NCBI GenBank assembly: GCA_012800805.1
Contig: JAAZIO010000079.1
Location: forward strand, 1 to 8,219
Reading direction: 5' to 3'
Length of the DNA stretch: 8,219 nt
Source: Clostridiales bacterium
Lineage (GTDB): Bacteria; Bacillota; Clostridia; Christensenellales; CAG-917
Notes under the pieces: model-generated
What the model was told of the DNA's origin: nothing
What the model saw: the letters and a program-made list of their open reading frames with translations, nothing else
Database searches by the model: none
Program-made: the position numbers and the translations under genes
Part shown: positions 1-6,576 of the stretch, piece after piece
Layout of the letters: each line of letters opens with the position of its first letter
How positions within the stretch are numbered: the stretch's first letter is position 1

Positions 1-44
1 AATTTTTAATTTATCTTAGCAAACCAATATGCTTTAGTCAAGCA

Positions 45-1544
45 TTATGACATTTTTCTAAAAGTGAAGCCGCTTTTCTGATAAGCCGCTATTTGCTGGT
101 TGAGCTGCTCTACAAGCTCTTTGTTGGATGAAGTCTTAAGCATCATATTGTAGAGCGTTTCAATGGATTCAGCGGTATCACCCGTCGCCAGTATCTTTCT
201 GATTGCCCAAATCGCCTCAAGTTCGGACGGGGTAAGAAGCAGCTCTTCCTTTCTCGTGGAGCTTTTAGCAAGGTCTATGGCGGGGAATATGCGCTTTTCG
301 GAAAGCCTTCTATCTAAATGTATTTCCATATTGCCCGTGCCTTTAAACTCTTCATAGATAACATCGTCCATTCTGCTGCCCGTGTCAATCAGCGCTGTCG
401 CGATTATCGTAAGGCTTCCGCCGTTTTCGATGTTTCTTGCCGAGCCGAAGAAACGCTTGGGGTTGTGAAGCGCTCCGGGGTCTATACCGCCGGTAAGCGT
501 CCTGCCCGTGGGAGGAATGGTAAGGTTATACGCCCTTGCGAGCCTTGTAAGGGAGTCAAGCAATATAACAACATCCTTTCCCATCTCAACGAGACGCTTT
601 GACCTTGACAGCAAAAGCTCGGCGGCCTTGGTGTGATGCTCGGGCGTTTCGTCGAACGTGGAGTATATGACCTCGCCTTTTATTGAGCGCTGCATATCCG
701 TAACTTCTTCGGGCCTTTCGTCAATCAGCAGAACTTTAAGCTCAACCTCGGGATAGTTTTGCGCTATCGACTGCGCTATCATTTTTAAAAGCGTCGTCTT
801 GCCCGCCTTGGGGGGCGAAACTATCATCGCGCGCTGACCCTTTCCGATGGGGGCCACAAGGTCTATGGCTCTTATCGCGAGCTGTTCATGCGCGCCTGCG
901 TTTTCAAGCTTTAATCTTTCGTTGGGGTAAATGGGAATTAAATCGTCGAAATTTGGGCGCCTTCCAAGCTCTTCGTAAGGAATGCCGTTAACGGATATTA
1001 CTGTGTGAAGCGCCGCCGGTTTTCCCTCCTGAACCGTGCGGGCTATGCCTTTGACATAATCGCCGTCCCTTAAACCAAGCTTTTTAAGTTTTACGGCGTT
1101 GACATATGCGTCTTTTTCGTTATACTCAAAATTCTTTACCCTTAAAAAACCGTATCCGTCGGGATGAACTTCAAGTATTCCCTCTCTTTCCTCATCTTCG
1201 CCGATTCCCCTTGGCGGTTCTTCTTTCAACACTCCCACTTCCGCTTCGGGTTTTACAAAGATTCTGGGTTGATACTCCAGTCGCGTGTAGCTTGACGCCT
1301 GCGAGTTTTGCTCTTGGGATTCAGCGCCTGAAGCCGTATCCCTAACGAAATCCTGCTTTGGCGGTCTGCCTCGTCTTGGGGGTTCGGGAGGAGCTTCCCC
1401 CGCGCTTATCCTTAAAATTTGTTCTATGAGAGCAATCTTTGGCAGCTTTGTGGGAGCGTTAACCCCTACCTCGCGGCCAAGCGCTCTTAGAGTAAATATA
1501 TCCATGGCGTTTAGTTCGTCCTTGGTGTATATCTTTTTGAACAT
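45..1544 (-). CDS. rho: Transcription termination factor Rho
   Basis: Hexameric RNA-dependent ATPase and helicase that ends transcription in the cytoplasm. The 499-residue protein has a Rho N-terminal helical domain (about 8-46), a low-complexity Pro/Arg/Glu/Gln linker (about 47-118), the cold-shock-like RNA-binding domain (about 119-188, with DGYGFLR aromatic residues Y131 and F133) and the ATPase core. In the core I see Walker A PPKAGKTT (244-251), DERPEE with the catalytic Glu (E276), Walker [11 protein letters not shown] (D330), the Q-loop region [10 protein letters not shown] (350-359), the R-loop EFKGTG (399-404) and STRKEELL with arginine finger R431. All catalytic residues are present. 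It is longer than the 419-residue E. coli protein because of the linker, which holds an AT-hook-like RRGRPPK. The frame is open for 51 more codons upstream, but ATG 1544 is chosen because GGAGGT precedes it and homologues begin here. No convincing downstream terminator is visible in the 44 bases left. Confidence 0.97.
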   Translation of the reverse strand: MFKKIYTKDELNAMDIFTLRALGREVGVNAPTKLPKIALIEQILRISAGEAPPEPPRRGRPPKQDFVRDTASGAESQEQNSQASSYTRLEYQPRIFVKPEAEVGVLKEEPPRGIGEDEEREGILEVHPDGYGFLRVKNFEYNEKDAYVNAVKLKKLGLRDGDYVKGIARTVQEGKPAALHTVISVNGIPYEELGRRPNFDDLIPIYPNERLKLENAGAHEQLAIRAIDLVAPIGKGQRAMIVSPPKAGKTTLLKMIAQSIAQNYPEVELKVLLIDERPEEVTDMQRSIKGEVIYSTFDETPEHHTKAAELLLSRSKRLVEMGKDVVILLDSLTRLARAYNLTIPPTGRTLTGGIDPGALHNPKRFFGSARNIENGGSLTIIATALIDTGSRMDDVIYEEFKGTGNMEIHLDRRLSEKRIFPAIDLAKSSTRKEELLLTPSELEAIWAIRKILATGDTAESIETLYNMMLKTSSNKELVEQLNQQIAAYQKSGFTFRKMS

Positions 1545-1759
1545 ACGCACCTCCATACTATGTTCGAAACTACGATAGAAAATTGCAAGCGTTGCACCTG
1601 CCAAAAACGCAAATGAAGCTTTAAAAGAAGATTTTACCCGCAAAGCCAAAAAATTATGACAATGTATAACTCTTATGTATATGACTTGAAATTGCAAATG
1701 CTATAGGCGCATTAATGCTTGCGTAGTAAAGAAATAAATAAAAAGCGAAAAACTGAAAA
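1545..1759 (-). other. Upstream region of rho, without a clear promoter
   Basis: These 215 nt separate the MBL gene from rho. They stay open in the rho frame for 51 codons, which I attribute to chance. The best promoter-like pair is TTGTCA with TAAAAT, but its 20-nt spacer is poor. Two short helices are possible on the minus strand: GCGTT (1606-1610) with AACGC (1589-1593), and TGCAA (1592-1596) with TTGCA (1584-1588), the latter followed by ATTTTC. They share bases, so they exclude each other. rho is autoregulated by attenuation in E. coli, so a regulated leader is possible here but not shown. Confidence 0.35.
1549..1554 (-). promoter_or_regulatory. Ribosome binding site that fixes the rho start
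   Basis: On the minus strand GGAGGT lies 4 nt upstream of ATG 1544. It overlaps a possible in-frame ATG at 1556 and lies far from the ATG at 1697, so it supports the start that gives [10 protein letters not shown]. Confidence 0.8.
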
Positions 1760-2410
1760 TTATAAGCTTTGTTTTTCCAAAACAATTACTTTTGTTTTTT
1801 CGCCGTCAAAATCGCTGCGGTCAAAATAAATCGTGTCGCTGTTGCAGTATACGATATCCTCCTCGTCAAACAACTCCAGAAATTCATTTACTTTATCGAT
1901 ATCTAACGCACTGTCTTTAGTCTTGTAATGCATGGGAATAACGATGTCGGGCATGATTTTATCAACATATTCCCTTGCTTCAGCTGCGTCAATTGTCATC
2001 AATCCGCCACCGACGGGTATCAAAAGCACATTCACGGGCATAACGGACTCAACGATTCTTATGTTGCACTCCTCACCTATATTGCCCAGGTGGCATACTT
2101 CAACGCCGTCGATTCTGAATTTATATATTATATTCTCACCGCGCTTTTTACCCGCGTGGGCATAGCTGCGGATGCTTTGCACATGTATTCCCTTAACTTC
2201 AAAAGCTCCCAGTGATTTAATTATCTCGGGGTTGCCTTTTATATGTTTTAAAGATGTGTGGTCTTTTTGGGGGTTAGATAATGTCACCGCGTCTGCGGTT
2301 TGCGCGGGCATCTCAAAGCCCACGTCGTTATTATAAGGGTCAGTGACAATCGCAGTTCCTGTGCTTTCTTCAAGCCGGAATGCCGAATGCCCTAGCCATT
2401 GAATTTTCAC
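1760..2410 (-). CDS. MBL-fold protein of the COG2220/UPF0173 type with degenerate metal site
   Basis: A 216-residue protein that matches the small metal-dependent-hydrolase-like branch of the metallo-beta-lactamase superfamily. Family marks in order are LGHSAF (6-11), VTDPY (22-26), RGENIIY (90-96), CHLGNIG (106-112), LLIPVGGG (129-136), TIDAAEA (139-145) and VIPMHYKT (157-164). The usual HxHxDH signature is replaced by NPQKDH (46-51): both leading histidines are gone and only D50-H51 remain. The bridging Asp of the usual HLGD is Asn (N110). H8, H107 and H161 remain. It could be a non-catalytic or altered-metal member. The start is a GTG preceded by AAAGGAG, and it is probably transcribed alone from the promoter at 2464-2492. 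No substrate can be inferred. The family call is firm, the biochemical activity is not. Confidence 0.88.
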   Translation of the reverse strand: MKIQWLGHSAFRLEESTGTAIVTDPYNNDVGFEMPAQTADAVTLSNPQKDHTSLKHIKGNPEIIKSLGAFEVKGIHVQSIRSYAHAGKKRGENIIYKFRIDGVEVCHLGNIGEECNIRIVESVMPVNVLLIPVGGGLMTIDAAEAREYVDKIMPDIVIPMHYKTKDSALDIDKVNEFLELFDEEDIVYCNSDTIYFDRSDFDGEKTKVIVLEKQSL

Positions 2411-2416
2411 AATTTT

Positions 2417-2423
2417 CTCCTTT
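2417..2423 (-). promoter_or_regulatory. Ribosome binding site supporting a GTG start
   Basis: AAAGGAG lies 6 nt upstream of GTG at 2410-2408. No ATG is suitably placed nearby, and homologues begin at this residue (family start MKIxWLGHS), so the GTG is taken as the true start of the MBL-fold gene. Confidence 0.8.
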
Positions 2424-2463
2424 ACTTATTTATGTTTACTTATCTTTTATTATATTCAAAATA

Positions 2464-2492
2464 ATTATACAAAAATTAAATTATAAAATCAA
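2464..2492 (-). promoter_or_regulatory. Sigma-A-type promoter for the MBL-fold gene
   Basis: On the minus strand, -35 TTGATT (2487-2492), a 17-nt spacer and -10 TATAAT (2464-2469) lie in the very AT-rich 110-nt gap downstream of prs. The predicted start of transcription is near 2457, giving a leader of about 46 nt. The hexamers match consensus at 4/6 and 6/6. Base composition raises the chance-match rate, but the spacing and position are right. Confidence 0.65.
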
Positions 2493-2520
2493 TAAATGTT
2501 TTATTTTATATTTATTTGTG

Positions 2521-3684
2521 TTAATTCTCCCTGTTTTCCTGCGTTCTTTTAAGCAGCGCCTTAACTTTGTCAATCGGGTCGATAAGCTTTCCAACCGATT
2601 CATTGAAATTGCATGACGCGATTATATAGGCTATATATTTTGAAAGGTCGCTTTCTATAAACCACGGGGCTTGTCTTAGCTCGGGTATTCTGTAAGTGAG
2701 GTTTGTGGAAAGCACCGCCTCAAAAAGACCTTCGGAGTGAGCTTTATCGAACTTCTCGACGCCTTCCGAAAAGAGCGGGAATGTGGCTGAAAGGAAGATT
2801 CTGTTTGCGCCCTTTTCTTTTAGTTCGGTGGCAAGTTTCAAGATGGAATCGCCCGTTGCAATGATATCGTCGGCAACGAAGATATCCATACCGAGCACGG
2901 GACTTCCGATATACTCGTGAGCGACTATCGGGTTTCTTCCGTTTACGACTTTTGTATAGTCGCGGCGCTTGTAGAACATACCAAGCTCAACGCCGAGAAC
3001 CGAAGCGTAGTAAATGTTTCTTGTCATTGCGCCTTCATCGGGCGAAACAACCATGAAGTTATTGCTGAAGTTAAGGTCGGGATAGCGGTTTAAAAGCGCC
3101 TTTAAAATCTGATAAGTCGGGAAGAAATTGTCAAAGCCCATGAGCGGAACGGCATTTTGAACTCTGGGGTCATGAGCGTCAAAAGTAATGATATCGGAAA
3201 CTCCCATATTGTAAAGCTCCTGAAGCGCCATTGCGCAGTCAAGAGACTCTCTGCCGCCGCGTCTGTGCTGTCTGCTTCCGTAAAGAAGCGGCATGACAAC
3301 CGTAATGCGGTTGGGCTTGCCCGCGCATGCGCCGATAACGCGCTTTAAATCCGCAAAATGCTCGTCGGGCGTCATGGGAATCTGCCTGCCCATCAAATTG
3401 TATGTTATGCCATGATTGCCTACATCCGCTATGATGTATAAATCTTTACCCCTTACGGAGTCATGAATAATCGCTTTTCCGTCACCTGAGGTGAACCTTG
3501 GGAAACTTGCGTCTATAAGAAATGTGCCTTTTGATAAATACCCTTTTGTCTTGGCTTCGCCGAAAAAATGTATCAGTCTTTCATCTATTTTCTTTGCCAG
3601 CTCCATCGCCCCGGGCAGAGCTATTATGCCAAGCGGAGCTGCGCTATCTTTGTCGGAAAATGTTGCCTCGAAAAAGGGTGTCAT
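2521..3684 (-). CDS. prs: Ribose-phosphate pyrophosphokinase (PRPP synthetase), long form
   Basis: Makes phosphoribosyl pyrophosphate from ribose 5-phosphate and ATP, for purine, pyrimidine, NAD, histidine and tryptophan synthesis in the cytoplasm. Visible class I-like motifs are YGSRQHRRGGRES (135-147, matching the usual ARQDRK..REP ATP-binding stretch), ITFDAHDPRVQNA (166-178, with metal-binding H171), VSPDEGA (213-219), the catalytic flexible-loop start FYKRRDY (237-243) and the PRPP/ribose-phosphate loop VADDIIATGDS (270-280). At 387 residues it is about 70 longer than typical Prs (about 315). The extra length lies mostly in the N-terminal part and in the C-terminal section with NLTYRIPELRQAPWF. 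Proteins of this length are common in Clostridia. GGAGG lies 6 nt before ATG 3684. It has its own promoter, divergent from the membrane-protein operon. Confidence 0.9.
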   Translation of the reverse strand: MTPFFEATFSDKDSAAPLGIIALPGAMELAKKIDERLIHFFGEAKTKGYLSKGTFLIDASFPRFTSGDGKAIIHDSVRGKDLYIIADVGNHGITYNLMGRQIPMTPDEHFADLKRVIGACAGKPNRITVVMPLLYGSRQHRRGGRESLDCAMALQELYNMGVSDIITFDAHDPRVQNAVPLMGFDNFFPTYQILKALLNRYPDLNFSNNFMVVSPDEGAMTRNIYYASVLGVELGMFYKRRDYTKVVNGRNPIVAHEYIGSPVLGMDIFVADDIIATGDSILKLATELKEKGANRIFLSATFPLFSEGVEKFDKAHSEGLFEAVLSTNLTYRIPELRQAPWFIESDLSKYIAYIIASCNFNESVGKLIDPIDKVKALLKRTQENREN

Positions 3685-3713
3685 TTGTAACCTCCAGCTT
3701 AAACCTTTGTTTT

Positions 3714-3741
3714 ATTATACCATGCTTTTTTAAAATAACAA
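3714..3741 (-). promoter_or_regulatory. Sigma-A-type promoter for prs with extended -10
   Basis: On the minus strand, -35 TTGTTA (3736-3741) is followed by a 16-nt spacer and a perfect -10 TATAAT (3714-3719) preceded by TGG, an extended -10 element. Transcription would start near 3707, leaving about 22 nt before the prs ATG, just enough for its ribosome binding site. Confidence 0.75.
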
Positions 3742-3823
3742 TTATTTTACATGGGTTTTCAAAATTTCATATCTTTAATAATTGTCAAAAGTAGACCTTT
3801 TAAAGCCCTGAGGGGTTTTGGTA

Positions 3824-3852
3824 TTGACACCTTTTTTTATCTAGTTTATAAT
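3824..3852 (+). promoter_or_regulatory. Perfect consensus sigma-A promoter for the membrane-protein operon
   Basis: TTGACA (3824-3829), a 17-nt spacer and TATAAT (3847-3852): both hexamers match consensus at every base with the ideal spacing. Transcription should start near 3859, giving a leader of about 30 nt that carries AAGGAG (3877-3882) 7 nt before ATG 3890. Two short dyads, AAAAG/CTTTT (3787-3801) and AAA-CCC/GGG-TTT (3802-3818), lie directly upstream of the -35 and could be operators. Confidence 0.92.
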
Positions 3853-3889
3853 TTTAATATCGTTCATAAATACAATAAGGAGCAAAATT

Positions 3890-5038
3890 ATGGAGAAAAG
3901 AAAAATAGTTAACATTCTTCGGGTGATTGCTTACTGCATAGGCTTTCCTCTCCTGTTCCTCATTACCTTAATAACAACAATGCCGTTCTTCGGCGAACCT
4001 GTTTACAAGGATTCGTGCGCGAACGGCATTTTAATTGTTTTGGGTATGTGGGCTGTGGTAGAAATTGTCCGCTTAAGCTTGAAGTTCGCCTTGAAAGACA
4101 AGAAAACTCTTCAGGCCGTAATAGTCGGCATTGTCAGCGTTGTCGTAATGGCCGTTCCCATGCTTATTATGGACGCCTTTATTTCTAAAGATGTCGATGC
4201 GGTATCGGCAGAGGCGGCACAAAAGAAAATAACCGTCGTTTCCGACTATCAGGTGCCCGAAACCGCCGAAATCACAACGGCGAAGATTGATAAGTTCACA
4301 ACAGCTTATTATGCCGACGGCGTCGCTTTCAAAGTCGAAACCGATGTGTCCTTCAAGATAGAAAACTACAACTATCAGCTCGGATGGTTCATGCCCAAAA
4401 CGGACAGAAAAGATATCGGCAAGTCGCTCTATCGTGTCCTGCTTGATGATGTCGACGACTTTATGGACGATCACGGCATCAACAAGTGGCTCAACTACGA
4501 AGACTACTACTTCAGCAACTACAAGCCCACAAACGGCGAAGTTAACGGCATAGTAGACGGACATCTGCTTGGCGTAAGGTCCACAATAGACAGAACCATC
4601 AAGGCGGAAGAAGACGCCATAAAAGCCTACAACGCCGCTCTCATCAAGTTCCTTAACGGAGAAGCCGCTGAGCCCACTCAAACTTCAGTTTATAAAAACG
4701 CAATGGGAATCGATTCCACTCCCGAGGTTCCCATCACGCCTTATGTTGTGGCAGAGTGGAGCCTCCCCGAGCTTTACAAGATACAAGCCGAACTCGACAC
4801 AAAGGCTAAACTTTACCCCATCTTTGTCGCTAGAGAGTATATTTACATATTCGTAGGCTTTGTTGTGTTCAGCACCATTTTGGTATATCTGTGCAATGAA
4901 AAGATTGCCAAACTCGAGCCCGGCGATAAGGTTGAATTCAAGTTTATGAATAAATTCAAAAAACAAGGCTCGGATGCGGGGCTAGTTCCTCCGTCAGCTC
5001 AAAACTCGGTAAACAAGGAGGAAGAAATCGATGAATAA
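3890..5038 (+). CDS. Membrane protein of unknown function, first of a paralogous pair
   Basis: I do not recognise a family. The 382-residue protein has hydrophobic helices at about 12-34, 45-66, 75-96 and 314-335. Basic residues at the N-terminus (MEKRK) and in the 67-74 loop place both inside the cell, so residues about 98-312 should form an extracytoplasmic domain. That domain is rich in Tyr, Asp and Lys, with acidic clusters such as LLDDVDDFMDDHG (184-196), and has no recognised catalytic motif. The tail 338-382 is cytoplasmic, Lys-rich then acidic at its end (KEEEIDE). There is no cleavable signal peptide and no lipobox. The gene follows a perfect promoter and an AAGGAG site, and its last 8 nt overlap the next gene. 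Of 16 Asn codons 14 are AAC, compatible with high expression. A structural, envelope or transporter-accessory role is possible, but nothing in the sequence decides it. Confidence 0.9.
   Translation: MEKRKIVNILRVIAYCIGFPLLFLITLITTMPFFGEPVYKDSCANGILIVLGMWAVVEIVRLSLKFALKDKKTLQAVIVGIVSVVVMAVPMLIMDAFISKDVDAVSAEAAQKKITVVSDYQVPETAEITTAKIDKFTTAYYADGVAFKVETDVSFKIENYNYQLGWFMPKTDRKDIGKSLYRVLLDDVDDFMDDHGINKWLNYEDYYFSNYKPTNGEVNGIVDGHLLGVRSTIDRTIKAEEDAIKAYNAALIKFLNGEAAEPTQTSVYKNAMGIDSTPEVPITPYVVAEWSLPELYKIQAELDTKAKLYPIFVAREYIYIFVGFVVFSTILVYLCNEKIAKLEPGDKVEFKFMNKFKKQGSDAGLVPPSAQNSVNKEEEIDE
5015..5021 (+). promoter_or_regulatory. Ribosome binding site of the second membrane protein, inside the first gene
   Basis: AAGGAGG lies within the 3' end of the first membrane-protein gene, 9 nt before ATG 5031. 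With the 8-nt gene overlap it implies coupled, strong translation of both proteins from one mRNA. Confidence 0.85.
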
Positions 5039-6287
5039 AAAGGCTTTATTTATAGCTCTCGACGTTATTCTTTACGCAATCGGTTTCCCGATTATGTTCG
5101 TAATTGCGATTTTAAGCTCTCTTCCTTTCATTCAAAAAGGAATCTACGGTTTCACCGCCGTTGTGCCGATTATTTTGGTTGCGCTTGTGTTTGTCGCAAC
5201 GCTGGTAACAGAGCTTGTATTGAGACTTACCACTAAAAAATCGCTCGCAAAGGGAGCCGACAGAAACAAACTGCTTAAAAAGCAAGGAATAAAGCTTGTC
5301 ATAGCGGTATTCTGCTGCCTGACAGCCTTTATGCTTATCCTTGACATCGTGTTCCCGTCCGTTCTTAAAGAAGCGACGCAAGGCACTATACTCTATGAGG
5401 ATATCGTATACGACTCGGCTTCGCAAAACGATGTTCAGCGTGGTCTTGTAGATAAATTCATAGAGCTCAACGTTGAAAACGGCTATCTTAAAAACAAGAC
5501 TTTCAAAGAAATGGACAGCTATTTCGGAAGCAACGCCGACTCCATGAAAGCTCTGTTTGAGGAGCTCTCCCATGAATACAGAGGTGAAGGCTACAACCAA
5601 AACGGCGGTATGTTTATTCCCGTCCGCAACACTTCCCCTTACTCCGCTTGGGATGATTCCGCTTTCGAGGCTTTCGCGGCTGAAAAGAAGCAGGCTATCA
5701 TCGACGCATACAAGGCTGAAGCTTTAAACAATGGCGAAGTAGCAGGCCTTATCACCAAAGTATTTAAGAGCATAGACGGCGCCTACGCATCATTTGACCC
5801 GCTTGTTATCGAGCTTGCTCTTAAGGATATGAAATACCTTATGAGCTCGTCCCTCTTCCCGAGCGGCGTAACTCAGATGTTTGCTTCCGACAGCAAGGGC
5901 AACGCCGTTTCTCCCGAAAACATCTACAGCAACAGCAAAATCAATCTTGACGACGAGTTCCTCTACAAGTGGTGCATACTTGACATGATCGGTGAAATTC
6001 CCGAAGGTTTTGAAGACCTCTCAACTCTTTTGTTTGAGCTTGACGGCGTCAACACTTCAAACGCCAAACGCGGCTCTCTTGACTATATGAGCATGGCATG
6101 GCTTAACTCCGTATCTCTGCTCGGCATTATCTCCATATTCACCGTCCGCACATGGTTCTATATCTTCTCGGGTATAATCATGGTTGCGACTCTTGTCAGA
6201 ATGCTTATGCTCCGCCCCGCTTATCTCGGTTCTATTGAAAAGAAAGAAGAGAATGAAAGCGAAGAGGAAACTCCCGCGGAAGCATAA
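5031..6287 (+). CDS. Membrane protein of unknown function, second of a paralogous pair
   Basis: A 418-residue protein with the same plan as its upstream neighbour. Helices lie at about 10-34, 43-65, 87-108 and 374-394, with a further hydrophobic stretch at 355-371 whose membrane status is unclear. A basic 66-88 loop lies inside, about 110-355 is extracytoplasmic, and the acidic tail (KKEENESEEE) is cytoplasmic. Residues 9-34 align with the neighbour without a gap: V12, I13, Y15, IGFP 17-20, F23, I25 and P32-F33 are shared. The last helix also matches (F-x-x-R-x-x-x-YIF-x-G pattern, 370-381 here, 312-323 there). The ectodomain is longer and mostly different, with perhaps a common helix (AIIDAYKA 222-229 here, DAIKAYNA 242-249 there). 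I recognise no enzyme motif. The gene is the last of the operon, with an intrinsic terminator 14 nt after the stop. Confidence 0.9.
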   Translation: MNKKALFIALDVILYAIGFPIMFVIAILSSLPFIQKGIYGFTAVVPIILVALVFVATLVTELVLRLTTKKSLAKGADRNKLLKKQGIKLVIAVFCCLTAFMLILDIVFPSVLKEATQGTILYEDIVYDSASQNDVQRGLVDKFIELNVENGYLKNKTFKEMDSYFGSNADSMKALFEELSHEYRGEGYNQNGGMFIPVRNTSPYSAWDDSAFEAFAAEKKQAIIDAYKAEALNNGEVAGLITKVFKSIDGAYASFDPLVIELALKDMKYLMSSSLFPSGVTQMFASDSKGNAVSPENIYSNSKINLDDEFLYKWCILDMIGEIPEGFEDLSTLLFELDGVNTSNAKRGSLDYMSMAWLNSVSLLGIISIFTVRTWFYIFSGIIMVATLVRMLMLRPAYLGSIEKKEENESEEETPAEA

Positions 6288-6300
6288 TAAAAGCAACATA

Positions 6301-6328
6301 AAAGCCCGCCGCTCGGCGGGCTTTTTTT
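6301..6328 (+). terminator. Strong intrinsic terminator of the membrane-protein operon
   Basis: A perfect 10-bp stem, AAAGCCCGCC with GGCGGGCTTT, closes a 4-nt GCTC loop and runs into seven T residues (6322-6328). On the minus strand the same stem is followed by only four T, so it could act weakly on hemW transcripts coming from the other side. Confidence 0.95.
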
Positions 6329-6385
6329 GTCTTCAAAATTTTATATTTATAACCAATTAAAATATCCTGTCTATTGAAAGAACGC

Positions 6386-6429
6386 TTACTTAATCAAATA
6401 ATTCAAATAATGTTTACTTAATCAAATAA
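6386..6429. repeat. 16-bp direct repeat in the convergent intergenic gap
   Basis: TTACTTAATCAAATAA occurs exactly at 6386-6401 and 6414-6429, 28 nt apart start to start. A partial copy, TCAAATAA, lies between them (6403-6410). The surrounding 6329-6576 stretch is very AT-rich, has no ORF of note, and shows no clear terminator for hemW. The function is unknown and replication slippage is a sufficient explanation. Confidence 0.75.
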
Positions 6430-6576
6430 ATACAGATTTTATATCAATCAGCTTTAAATTTATAATTTTACTTTAATTAAGCAATGTTATCTTTAGCAAT
6501 CTTTATATATAACCATGTTTTGCCTGATTTTTTCCTGTCCAACAAAACCCTCAAAATTTTCGGTCGGATTTAAGTT

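Noticed and set aside
29..45. Hairpin ATGCTT/AAGCAT just after the rho stop, as a terminator
   Set aside because: The stem is only 6 bp and AT-rich, overlaps the stop codon, and no T-run follows on the minus strand.
1621..1670. Promoter for rho from TTGTCA and TAAAAT on the minus strand
   Set aside because: The hexamers are reasonable but the 20-nt spacer is outside the usual 16-18 range.
1545..1697. In-frame 51-codon N-terminal extension of Rho starting at ATG 1697
   Set aside because: It has no family similarity and lacks a ribosome binding site, while ATG 1544 has GGAGGT and begins the conserved Rho N-terminal domain.
4073..4681. Long open frame antisense to the first membrane-protein gene
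   Set aside because: It lies wholly inside a gene with a promoter, ribosome binding site and clear membrane topology. Its translation has no recognisable features, as expected of an antisense shadow.
6386..6429. CRISPR-like repeat-spacer unit
   Set aside because: There are only two 16-bp copies with a 12-nt interval, AT-rich sequence and no cas genes nearby.
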